A stretch of 64,000 nucleotides of DNA from NCBI RefSeq assembly GCF_001514285.1, contig NZ_KQ949038.1, positions 1-64,000 on the forward strand, written 5' to 3'. Made by a program: the position numbers and the translations under genes. Below, piece by piece: positions 26,501-33,256 of this stretch (position 1 is its first letter; each line of letters begins with the position of its first letter). Source of the stretch: Streptomyces sp. DSM 15324 (GTDB lineage Bacteria; Actinomycetota; Actinomycetes; Streptomycetales; Streptomycetaceae). Below the pieces are notes generated by a model that saw only the letters and a list, made by a program, of their open reading frames with translations, had not been told where the DNA came from and did not search any database.

Positions 26501-28037
26501 GCAGGATGTCGGCCGGAGGTACCGCGGGCCCCTCGTCCACGCACTCGCCGTGATCCCCGTGCCGGGTGTCGGTCCACTGCTCGCTATTGCCCAGGACGGC
26601 AGTTACGTCCCCATCGTGGATGCCCTGACGTTCGATGACGCCGGGGAACTGCCGTGCACGGGCAGGGGCGCCTCCGCCGTCGTCGGCTTCGCCACACGTG
26701 ACCGCGAACCACGGCTGGTCATTGCGTCCCGCTCCACGAAGTCCGTTCGCATCTGGAACCCGCTGACCCGAGCCCAGCACCCACACCAGCCGATCCGGCA
26801 GCCCGTGGCGTCCCTGGCCTTGCACCCCGGCCCCTACGGCGACCCCCTGCTGGTCACCGGCAGCAGCGTGGACGGCGCTCTCCACGTCTTCGATACCGCC
26901 TCCGGTGTACTCGTTCGCCAACTCCCCACCGAGCACACCAAGATGATCCGCGGCCTGACGGTCTTCACCGGCCCCCAAGGCCAGCCCCTCCTGGCGTCCG
27001 CATCGTTCGACCGCACCATCCGCCTGTGGGACCTTCAGGCGCCAGCCGCCGACAGCGAGATCGATCATCCCTCGGCAGAACACGTCGCCCTCCTGCCGCA
27101 CCCATCCGGGCCACCCAGTCTCATCAGCGGTGGCCGTGCCGGTGAGATCACCGTGCGCTCCGTACAGACCGGCCGGGCAGCACACGTGTTGACCACGCCC
27201 GACGACCGCCCCTACAAAGACGTCACCGCACTGACCGCTCTCGAACCCACACGTGACGGCCCCGAACGCATCGCCATCGGGTACGCGGACGGAAGCGTCG
27301 AACTCACCACGGAAGCAGGCTCACGGCGCGTCCTGCTTCCCTCGCGCTACTCCAACACCAGGGTCCGGGCGCTGGCCCGCTTCCCCCACCCGGAAACCGG
27401 GCAGCCCGTCCTCGCCGCCGCCATCAGCGACTCCCGCGTCGAGTACCTGCCCATTGACGGCGGCACCCCCCACTTGCCGACACTCCGTGCCGAGGCGGTC
27501 GTGCGGGCACTCGCCGTACTGCCCGACACCAGATCACCGGTGCTGGCCATCGCCACCACCCGTGCCGTGCGCCTGCTGTACCCCGGCCACGCCCCGCACA
27601 TGGGTTTGCCCCAGCGCATCGGTGCCGTGCGCAGCCTGACCGTCGCCGGCGGCGGCCTCCTGGCCACCGGTGGATCGGACGGTGTGATCCGGCTGTGGGA
27701 CCCATTTGCCCCGCGCTCAGAAACCCATGTGCCGCTGACCGGGCACCAGGGCCCCATCACCGCCCTTGCTGCCCTGCCCCATCCTGACGCCGACCGTGAC
27801 CTGCTCGTCAGCGCCTGCTCGGACGACACCAGCATCCGTGTGTGGGACTACCACACGGGACAGGAGGTTCTCCGCCTGGTCACCGGTGCACCGATCACTT
27901 CGCTCGCCGTGCTCCCCGTCGGCTCCGTCAACCGCAGCACCGCCCCTGCCGTCATCGTCGGCAGTCCCACGGGAACGGCCGCTGTCACCGTGCACCTCCA
28001 GCCTCCGAGGGGCGGCACCACGCTCGAGGATGCCTGA
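23517..28037 (+). CDS. Caspase-like peptidase fused to STAND/NACHT NTPase and WD40 repeats
   Basis: 1506 aa in three parts. Residues ~10-260 form a caspase-fold (C14) domain with H99 (VVYITGHG) and C149 (VMVDSCFSG). Residues ~300-500 form a STAND/NACHT-type NTPase with Walker A G330-SAGSGKS337 and Walker B LTVVIDGIDEA, followed by helical winged-helix-like sequence. Residues ~830-1490 are WD40-type beta-propeller repeats (SFDRTIRLWDL, GSDGVIRLWDP, CSDDTSIRVWDY), probably two propellers. By analogy with other bacterial STAND proteins, the propeller would sense a ligand, the NTPase oligomerise and the caspase cleave a partner. The partner is probably the hydrolase encoded just upstream. Confidence 0.92.
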   Translation: MTEEHVPSTFHRRLVVIAVSDYDTGTLAEREAFRAGISAQVSVVEDWWAGEGLEAERRFTPAAPPKPLLSVHDLRCFLIDQDLADADDDEALVVYITGHGLAPRGRQHFLQLPDTDETRPLGTAFPTAELIATALDSRAGHVLVMVDSCFSGRLTDELQDTLKALDEDRRALGSLVVLTAGNEDSRPRLQAFTSLLAAIRAHCEDQTNGYARSHLSWEDFHAIRAAVWNRTTMADIHRIWPPGDSVSLQLAGRALSPCLPNPGYTDTTLLEDARSQVGWNRADLDDYWISRATGQMSGSGPGWYFTGRAALVSRMIEFLDGDDGVLIVTGSAGSGKSALLARLVTLSDPRFRADDAYRPVLDAIPEHLHVPEGAVDAAVLARNTDPHELSAALYEALTGRPTPAGHDPIEELRAYVRAFVQRNGRPLTVVIDGIDEARNPRRIITDVLRPLATLSADGQPLIRLLLGIRSPAPAGPDSSSADPASPNGGDLLALLQRATDAGPAVRTDDLTAQDDIAAYTASLLHADPQAGSRLLDRDDDRISRVATAVAEEVTPSFLDARLAAQQLHARTLLPQPTDLAWRRQLRQGTHELLRQDLADVALHGDATPDELLAVLRATAFAQGAGLPWADIWPAAVNALHPPCDDAAAAIRQVVRDSRLTGYLTTAQEDGRTVYRPIHERVSETLRTAPHTLLAPADTSTTPTQDGAGTADTTTAHRQLTQAFARLLPRAPEQPPHPYLRRHLITHAALGNTVDDDHIPAHFLPWATRDNVRGSLGLPITATDRIRNLAAWARIEPFVGDAPPASRADSLALAQHTGSTQAHTPTRHPQLRPRFNHLHLPTNILAGTPANPYALATFRTTDDSVVLAAADERGNLTLWDPLSGSPFGTAMEGLGPHTRALTVLDDRRGEPSLIVGSDAGLWRCDPQTGVADPLLAGRIRAVTTVNDGARRRNRRGTHGWTLLAVATTEDLLLVDPLTGHIQTQRPLHSIGRLQRQQDVGRRYRGPLVHALAVIPVPGVGPLLAIAQDGSYVPIVDALTFDDAGELPCTGRGASAVVGFATRDREPRLVIASRSTKSVRIWNPLTRAQHPHQPIRQPVASLALHPGPYGDPLLVTGSSVDGALHVFDTASGVLVRQLPTEHTKMIRGLTVFTGPQGQPLLASASFDRTIRLWDLQAPAADSEIDHPSAEHVALLPHPSGPPSLISGGRAGEITVRSVQTGRAAHVLTTPDDRPYKDVTALTALEPTRDGPERIAIGYADGSVELTTEAGSRRVLLPSRYSNTRVRALARFPHPETGQPVLAAAISDSRVEYLPIDGGTPHLPTLRAEAVVRALAVLPDTRSPVLAIATTRAVRLLYPGHAPHMGLPQRIGAVRSLTVAGGGLLATGGSDGVIRLWDPFAPRSETHVPLTGHQGPITALAALPHPDADRDLLVSACSDDTSIRVWDYHTGQEVLRLVTGAPITSLAVLPVGSVNRSTAPAVIVGSPTGTAAVTVHLQPPRGGTTLEDA

Positions 28038-28047
28038 ACTGCCCCAG

Positions 28048-28073
28048 GCACCGTTCTGGTAGGCATACGGTGC
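28048..28073 (+). terminator. Hairpin after the caspase-STAND gene
   Basis: GCACCGT (28048-28054) and ACGGTGC (28067-28073) form a perfect 7-bp stem with a 12-nt loop, 11 nt after the stop. This is consistent with an operon end, though there is no U-run. Confidence 0.45.
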
Positions 28074-28099
28074 GGCGGCAGCGCACTCCCGCTGCAGTG

Positions 28100-28139
28100 T
28101 TGACATCTGAGGCATGATTCGCGAATCATGAATCATGCC
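28100..28139 (+). promoter_or_regulatory. Promoter with nested palindromes overlapping the winged-helix gene start
   Basis: A consensus-like -35 TTGACA lies at 28100-28105. ATGATTCGCGAATCAT (28114-28129) is a perfect 16-bp palindrome. GGCATGATTC (28111-28120) also forms a 10-bp inverted repeat with GAATCATGCC (28130-28139). The last arm covers the ATG at 28135, so the transcript is probably leaderless or nearly so. The regulator would sit over promoter and start codon, pointing to tight autoregulation. Confidence 0.6.
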
Positions 28140-28464
28140 TCAACGGGACGTGGAACGGCTGCGTGAGGTGTCCGTGCGGGTCTTCGGCAACCGCTACCGG
28201 GCGGAGCTGATGTGGGCGCTGGCGTCTGCGGGCGAGCGGGGCGTGTGTCTCGGAGACCTTGCCGTCGCCCGCGACGCGCCGGCGAGCGTCTACCAGGCGC
28301 CGATCCGGTCCCTGGTGGAGGCTGGCCTGGCCGAGCGGCTGCCGAGGACGCCGGGGGAGCGGCGCCGCTGGTACCGGCGCAGCGACAACGACCTGCTTTG
28401 GCAGTGTCTTGAAGGCCTGTTGAGCTGTTTGGCAGAACAGTCCGTACCCGTGAGAGTTGGATAG
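28135..28464 (+). CDS. Winged-helix (ArsR/MarR-like) transcriptional regulator
   Basis: 109 aa, a single winged helix-turn-helix: FGNRYRAELMWALASAGERGVCLGDLAVAR (helices 1-2), APASVYQAPIRSLVEAGLAERL (recognition helix) and PGERRRWYRRSD (wing). It probably represses its own promoter through the palindromes at 28111-28139, because its ATG lies in the outer repeat. The gene at 28516 follows by 51 nt on the same strand and is probably co-transcribed. No metal- or ligand-binding Cys set is evident. Confidence 0.78.
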   Translation: MPQRDVERLREVSVRVFGNRYRAELMWALASAGERGVCLGDLAVARDAPASVYQAPIRSLVEAGLAERLPRTPGERRRWYRRSDNDLLWQCLEGLLSCLAEQSVPVRVG

Positions 28465-28515
28465 TCGGCGGGGCCGCTGCGTGCGGCCGGAGCCCGATGA
28501 GGCAGGGTGGAGGCC

Positions 28516-29130
28516 ATGGTGACCTTGGCGAACTCCGTGATCGGCCGTTCCGTGCGGACGGCTTCGGCCACCCTGCTGGAGGCGGGCACCCAGACCAAGG
28601 CCGCCTCCCTGCAAGGCGCCGAGGCCCTGTTCTTCCACCGGCCGGACGCCGCCGAGCACGCCCGGCGCCGGCACGTCGGCGCAGAGCGGCTGGACCGGAT
28701 GGCAGCGCTGGAGACCCTCCTGACCTTGCCGGTGGGCATCCCCGTCCCCCTCGCCTCGCTCGAGGCCGGCCAGCGGCGGGCCGTACGCGCCCTGCCCGCG
28801 GGCGCCGCGGACCGTGACCGCACGACGGTGACCCGGCGCGCGGTCCGGCCGGTGCGTGTGGACCTGGCCGTGGTGCGCGCTGCCGGATGGCGCCAGGGAC
28901 TGCGGGACGCGGGCCGGTTCGCGCCGTTCTGCCGCCGCGCCATGCTGCTCACCCGCCGCCCCGCCCACCTGGAAGAGCTGCTGGCCGAGGCCGACTTCTA
29001 CGGCATCGGCGTGTTCCTCGCCGCCGAGCACGGTGTGGAGATGCTGCTCGCGCCGGAGGAGTACCGGCCGCAGCGGCACACCGCCGCCGCGTGGTGCTTC
29101 GCCGAGGAGCTGTATCAGCTCCTGCGCTGA
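28516..29130 (+). CDS. Hypothetical protein downstream of the winged-helix regulator
   Basis: 204 aa, no recognised family. The C-terminal half (DLAVVRAAGWRQGLRDAGRF ... LEELLAEADFYGIGVFLAAEHGVEMLLAPEEYRPQ) looks alpha/beta with a DFYGIGVFLA strand, possibly a nuclease- or transferase-like core, but no catalytic set is clear. ATG 28516 follows GGTGGAGG; GTG 28507 is an alternative. Co-transcription with an autoregulated winged-helix protein resembles a toxin-antitoxin arrangement, which is only a suggestion. Its 3' end overlaps the convergent gene at 29115 by 16 bp. Confidence 0.65.
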   Translation: MVTLANSVIGRSVRTASATLLEAGTQTKAASLQGAEALFFHRPDAAEHARRRHVGAERLDRMAALETLLTLPVGIPVPLASLEAGQRRAVRALPAGAADRDRTTVTRRAVRPVRVDLAVVRAAGWRQGLRDAGRFAPFCRRAMLLTRRPAHLEELLAEADFYGIGVFLAAEHGVEMLLAPEEYRPQRHTAAAWCFAEELYQLLR

Positions 29131-30341
29131 TGGTTGGCCGCCGCCTGCCCGTTCGCTCCGTCCGCCACCGAGACCGGGGCCGCCAGCGCCCACCGCCTCA
29201 ACTGCTGGGGCACCTTGAAGGCATCCGGCTGCCGCAGTCGCGCGTTCACCAGCGGATACCGCTCCACCGCCGCGCGGCAGCGCTCGTGCCACCACTGCTG
29301 GCGCGCCAGCCCGGGAGTGATCGCAGTCAGCGTGCGCAGCCACTCCATCAGCACGGCCACATTGTGCGCGGCGGCCCGTGCCGGCCGTTCACCGGCATTG
29401 CTGGCGAATTCATCCAGCGCCCACACCCCCTCACACGCCGCGCAGCCACAGACGGGAGCCTCCGCACCGGCGAAGCGGTCGGCCAGGGTCTTGCCGAGGA
29501 AGAAGTCCATCAGCTCGGCGAACAGCACGTGCGGCGACGTCGAAAAGCCCTTGCTGGTCTTGGCCTTCTCGCCCGGGGCCACGATGTGCCGCAGCCGGCT
29601 GCCGGCACCGAACGCTGTGAAAGAGGCTCCCGCGGCCAGCGCGCCGAAGGCCGCCAGATCGGTGCGCAGCAACGCCGCTCCCGGCACTTCCTCGATCACC
29701 CGCCGCAGGTGGTCGACGGCCCGTGCATGACGCGCGAGAGGGTCCATCTGCCCGCCCAGCATGATCGCCTTGGGCCCCTTCACCAGCCGCAGACAGGCGA
29801 TCAGCTGCCGCACCGCGTCCTCTTCCCGCAGCCAGCCCACATCGACCGGCGCCGCGAAGACGACCTGCGCATCGTCCAGGTCGGCCACCCGCCGCACCGC
29901 CGCCTTGAGTGCATCGGAGTCCTCGGCGTGGATGTAACCGGTCGGGGTCACCGGCGCGGTAACGCCGGCCGCCCGCTGCTCCGCCAGCGACACCTCGAGC
30001 GGATCGTCGAAGGCGAAGGTCTCCTCCGACGCGGGCGGGAACGGCTCCTCCTCGCTTGCCGCCCGCACCTCGTACACAGCCGGATCGACCAGCAGGGGCC
30101 CGCCGAAGTGTTCCTCCTCGCGCAGCCGTTTCGCCTTGCGCAGCGCGTTCTTCCCGCACAGCACCAGCCCGCTGCGGCCCGCATCAAGCTGTCCGCGCAG
30201 ATAACCGACACGGGCAGGAGACACCTGCAGCAGCATGCGCCCCTGCAGAACGCTCAGCGCACCGGACAGGGCCTGCGGCGCGTCGGGAGGCTCGGTGAGA
30301 TCGGAGCGCGGACGCGGCAGCGGAGCAGACGGGTCGATCAT
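29115..30341 (-). CDS. TGT-like TIM-barrel protein paired with XRE-ImmA
   Basis: 408 aa. Successive strand-like segments (LVLCGKNA, PLLVDPAVYEV, VTPTGYI, QVVFAAPVDVGWL, PKAIMLGGQMDP, AALLRTDLAAFG, FTAFGAGSRLRHI) suggest a TIM barrel. The C-terminal third has CGCAAC followed 22 residues later by His: a C-x-C-x2-C...H pattern closely like the zinc site of tRNA-guanine transglycosylases (C-x-C-x2-C-x25-H). In phage-defence contexts TGT-like DpdA proteins insert deazaguanines into DNA. ATG 30341 follows AAGGTGAGG, 4 nt after the XRE-ImmA stop, so the pair is an operon. The TGT relationship is my inference from the pattern. Confidence 0.6.
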   Translation of the reverse strand: MIDPSAPLPRPRSDLTEPPDAPQALSGALSVLQGRMLLQVSPARVGYLRGQLDAGRSGLVLCGKNALRKAKRLREEEHFGGPLLVDPAVYEVRAASEEEPFPPASEETFAFDDPLEVSLAEQRAAGVTAPVTPTGYIHAEDSDALKAAVRRVADLDDAQVVFAAPVDVGWLREEDAVRQLIACLRLVKGPKAIMLGGQMDPLARHARAVDHLRRVIEEVPGAALLRTDLAAFGALAAGASFTAFGAGSRLRHIVAPGEKAKTSKGFSTSPHVLFAELMDFFLGKTLADRFAGAEAPVCGCAACEGVWALDEFASNAGERPARAAAHNVAVLMEWLRTLTAITPGLARQQWWHERCRAAVERYPLVNARLRQPDAFKVPQQLRRWALAAPVSVADGANGQAAANHQRRS

Positions 30342-30345
30342 GGCC

Positions 30346-31455
30346 TCACCTTCGAAGCGGCTCAGGGGATAACGAGCGGTCGCCTGCCACATACAGGCGC
30401 TTGAAGTCCTCGGGCAGCAGGCGGCAGCATGCGGCCGCCTCGTCGATTGCCAGGCCCAGGTCGGACAACAGGATGTCCACCAGTGCCGGGACGCGCGTGG
30501 GCCGCTCCGGCTCCACCTCGACCGGTTCGGCCGTGCGGTAGCCGAGCGCCGACATCTCCACCATCACCGTGCGGTACTGCCATTCGGTGATGGCGTTCAG
30601 GGTGAGCGCGCGCCGCAGCAGCGCGCTCATCGACACCCGCCAGACGCGCTTGAGCTCCGCCAGCCGCGCCAAGTCCACACCGTCGGCGAACGCCCGCCGG
30701 ATATCGGCAGCGGGCATCAGGAACTCCGCGGCGAACGCGTCGGCCTGCTTCTCCTGCTCGCTCGACGTGCCGGGCGCGGGGTGCATCACCAGATGGCCCA
30801 GCTCGTGCGCGACACTGAAGCGGCAACGATCGCCCGGCGCGTGGTCGTTGACCAGGACCAGCGGGACCTGGGGGTCGTCCCACTGACTGACCGCGTCCAG
30901 CAGCTCACTGCCGAGACTCCGCATCACGACCAGGCCGCCGGCCTCCTCGATCGCGGCGATCACATCCGCCACCGGGCCCCTGGGCAGGCCCCAGGCGCGG
31001 CGCACCTGGCGGGCCGCATCCTTGGCCGTCGTGAAGTCGTCCAGGAGCACGCGGGAGAAGCGGTGCGGCACGTCCGCTGCCGCGGCGGCCTGCACGAGGC
31101 CCGTCACCTGCAGCCGCACCAGGGCGAGTTGGGCGTGGATGCGGCGCAGCGCCGAGGACGACAGAGAGGCTCTCTTACGGTGGTGGATCAGTCCCACCCC
31201 CACCCCGCTCACCCGGGGATCCAGGCACAGCAGGTCTACTGGGTAGCCCAGGGCGGCGGCATACAGCTGAAGACGGTCGTCGGCGACAACAAGGCGTCCC
31301 GATTCCGCGCGGCTGACGTATCCCTGGGACACCACCGCGGCCCCGGCAGGCGCGGCCTTGGTCATGGCGGCGGCCACGTCGACCTGCGTCATGCCCCGCG
31401 ACTCGCGCGCGAGCGCGAGCATGCCGGGATGCGCCTGGAGGTCACCGGACGCCAT
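30346..31455 (-). CDS. XRE-family HTH protein with ImmA/IrrE metallopeptidase domain
   Basis: 369 aa. Residues ~10-70 are an XRE helix-turn-helix (LALARESRGMTQVDVAAAM ... GYVSRAESGRL). Residues ~210-270 are an ImmA/IrrE domain with SVAHELGHLVMH (HExxH) and QADAFAAEFLMPAADI. Single-chain XRE-ImmA proteins act as self-contained sensors that control a neighbouring effector gene. ATG 31455 follows GGTGGGG; the open frame reaches 31485. The TGT-like gene begins 4 nt after the stop and is the obvious regulated partner. Confidence 0.88.
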   Translation of the reverse strand: MASGDLQAHPGMLALARESRGMTQVDVAAAMTKAAPAGAAVVSQGYVSRAESGRLVVADDRLQLYAAALGYPVDLLCLDPRVSGVGVGLIHHRKRASLSSSALRRIHAQLALVRLQVTGLVQAAAAADVPHRFSRVLLDDFTTAKDAARQVRRAWGLPRGPVADVIAAIEEAGGLVVMRSLGSELLDAVSQWDDPQVPLVLVNDHAPGDRCRFSVAHELGHLVMHPAPGTSSEQEKQADAFAAEFLMPAADIRRAFADGVDLARLAELKRVWRVSMSALLRRALTLNAITEWQYRTVMVEMSALGYRTAEPVEVEPERPTRVPALVDILLSDLGLAIDEAAACCRLLPEDFKRLYVAGDRSLSPEPLRR

Positions 31456-32262
31456 CACACCCCACCACCTCAGATCAGACCTCAAAACATTAACACGGAA
31501 TATTCCGGGGCTGATTCGGCTTCCTGGTGGGCTCCGTCACAGCCAACAGCCCTCTGCTGAAAGACCGATGAGGGGAACCGGCCACCGGCCGCCCCAGCGA
31601 TCCGATCAAGGCGGCAGGCGCGCGGCCCCAGGGGACCCGCACCTGCGATCGACGGCATGATCTGCGCGGCCGGCCCGGCAGGTCGCAGCGGCCCCGGGCC
31701 GACACCATGATGTGAATGCTTGTGCAACGCCCGGGAGTTGCGGGATGAGCAACGCGACAGTCCACGACGGTGCTCCTCCGCCACCCGGCAGACGCCGACC
31801 GAACAGCGGGCGGCAGGCCCGACCACCTCCGGGAAACCTGACTGTCCCAACATCGCGGTACCGGCAGGGAGGGCCGCACGCCGCGACGGCTCATCCAGCG
31901 CTGGTACAGGCTCCGCCCCCAGGCAGCCCACCGCCGCGTCCCTCTCGTCCACGCCTGGCTCACCGCAAGGGCGTAACCGCACCGGCGTACACGATCGCCG
32001 CTGCCGCAGCGAACGGTTCGAATCAGACCCCCCAGCCCCTGTGGCGGGAGTAGCCTCAATAGAGGTCGAGCGCATCGACCCAAGCCGGGGCTGGCCCATG
32101 AACAGCCCCACACCGGCAAAGGTGCCCGGGCTTCGTGCACGGCATGGGCTGCATCAACTGCGCGCACCACCAGAGCTGTTCAGAGCGATCAGCAGATCCG
32201 CATGTGCCCGCCTTCCGCGCACCCGGATCATGGGCCCGGAGCGCAGAACACGAGGCCATGCC
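31456..32262. other. ~800-bp intergenic region without a supported gene
   Basis: I find no credible gene. The first ~60 bp (AACATTAACACGGAATATTCC around 31487-31507) is AT-rich and probably holds the promoter of the XRE-ImmA operon. The remainder has open frames on both strands that lack ribosome sites and recognisable content. Confidence 0.5.
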
Positions 32263-33192
32263 ATGAGCAAGGATCACGCCCGCAAGCGCCGGGCCCGGCG
32301 TACCGCGCAGAACACCGGATCGTCCTACACCTCCGCCAATGCCGGAACCCTGCACACTCACCCCGCCCCCACACTGGTGCCTGTCAGTGGCGCACCGTTC
32401 GGAGTGGCCCACACCGCCGACATGGCGGCCGCCTCTGCGGCCATCGGCGCCGGGCTGGCTGACTGTGACCCGTGCCGGGCCTCCGCCATGGCCCGGCTGA
32501 TGCTGGGGGACTCACTGGTCCTGGCCGTGCTGGCCGCCTCCCTGCCGCTGGTGCCGAACCGGGAGTTCTCCACCGTCACCCATGTCTTCTGGGAAGAGGT
32601 CCAGCCGCACGCACACCACCCGTACACCTATGTCTTCACTGCTGGTCTGGGGGCGGTCGAGCGCCAGAACCTCCTCGAGGACCTGATCAGCATCTGGACC
32701 ATGGTGGTCCCGCATCTGGGCGGGGGCGGCAGGACGTTGGCAGGGGCCGACCTCACCTCCATGATCATCAATCTGGCCCCGGCACCGCCGCCGCTCTACC
32801 GGGTCGGCCGCACTGGCTTCGTCCCTACCCCGCACGGACCGTTCCCGGCCCTCACTCTCGCGTCACCGGACATGAGCGGCAGCATCCAGGAACTCGCCGA
32901 ACGCTATGGCTTCCCCTGTTATGCGTGGGACACGCTGCCTGACGTGAGCGCCTGGGTCCTGCAGCAGCATTCGGCGACACTGCGCCCCTGGGGCGTACGC
33001 CGGGGCGACGGTGGGCAGAGCCTGGTCCTCGGTTCCGTGGAGCATCCTACCGAGGCGACGAGCGAGTGGATCGACGCGGCCGAACGTGCCGGCTCGGTAG
33101 TGGTGTTGGGCCTGTGGACCGGAGACTTCACTTCGCTCATCCATGCCGTGCAGGCACAGGAGATCTTCGCTGTGCGAGCACGACTTGAGTAA
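32263..33192 (+). CDS. Hypothetical protein with basic N-terminus
   Basis: 309 aa. It begins with a strongly basic segment (MSKDHARKRRARRTAQNTG) and SYTSANAGTLH, a start common to unassigned Streptomyces proteins. A DCDPCRASAMARLM segment has a CxxC pair that might bind metal. The rest is alpha/beta without a recognised motif. ATG 32263 is chosen because composition changes sharply there, although only a weak GAGG is upstream. It is convergent with gajB (65-bp gap) and is not obviously part of the Gabija system. Confidence 0.65.
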   Translation: MSKDHARKRRARRTAQNTGSSYTSANAGTLHTHPAPTLVPVSGAPFGVAHTADMAAASAAIGAGLADCDPCRASAMARLMLGDSLVLAVLAASLPLVPNREFSTVTHVFWEEVQPHAHHPYTYVFTAGLGAVERQNLLEDLISIWTMVVPHLGGGGRTLAGADLTSMIINLAPAPPPLYRVGRTGFVPTPHGPFPALTLASPDMSGSIQELAERYGFPCYAWDTLPDVSAWVLQQHSATLRPWGVRRGDGGQSLVLGSVEHPTEATSEWIDAAERAGSVVVLGLWTGDFTSLIHAVQAQEIFAVRARLE

Positions 33193-33256
33193 CCCGTGCT
33201 CGCGGGGCCCGGGGCGCGAATGATCTGCATCGCGTGCTGGCCGAGCGCATCAGGGC

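Noticed and set aside
32010..32030. GGTTCGAATC resembling a tRNA T-loop
   Set aside because: The flanking 5-mers do not pair and no acceptor, D or anticodon arms can be drawn around it.
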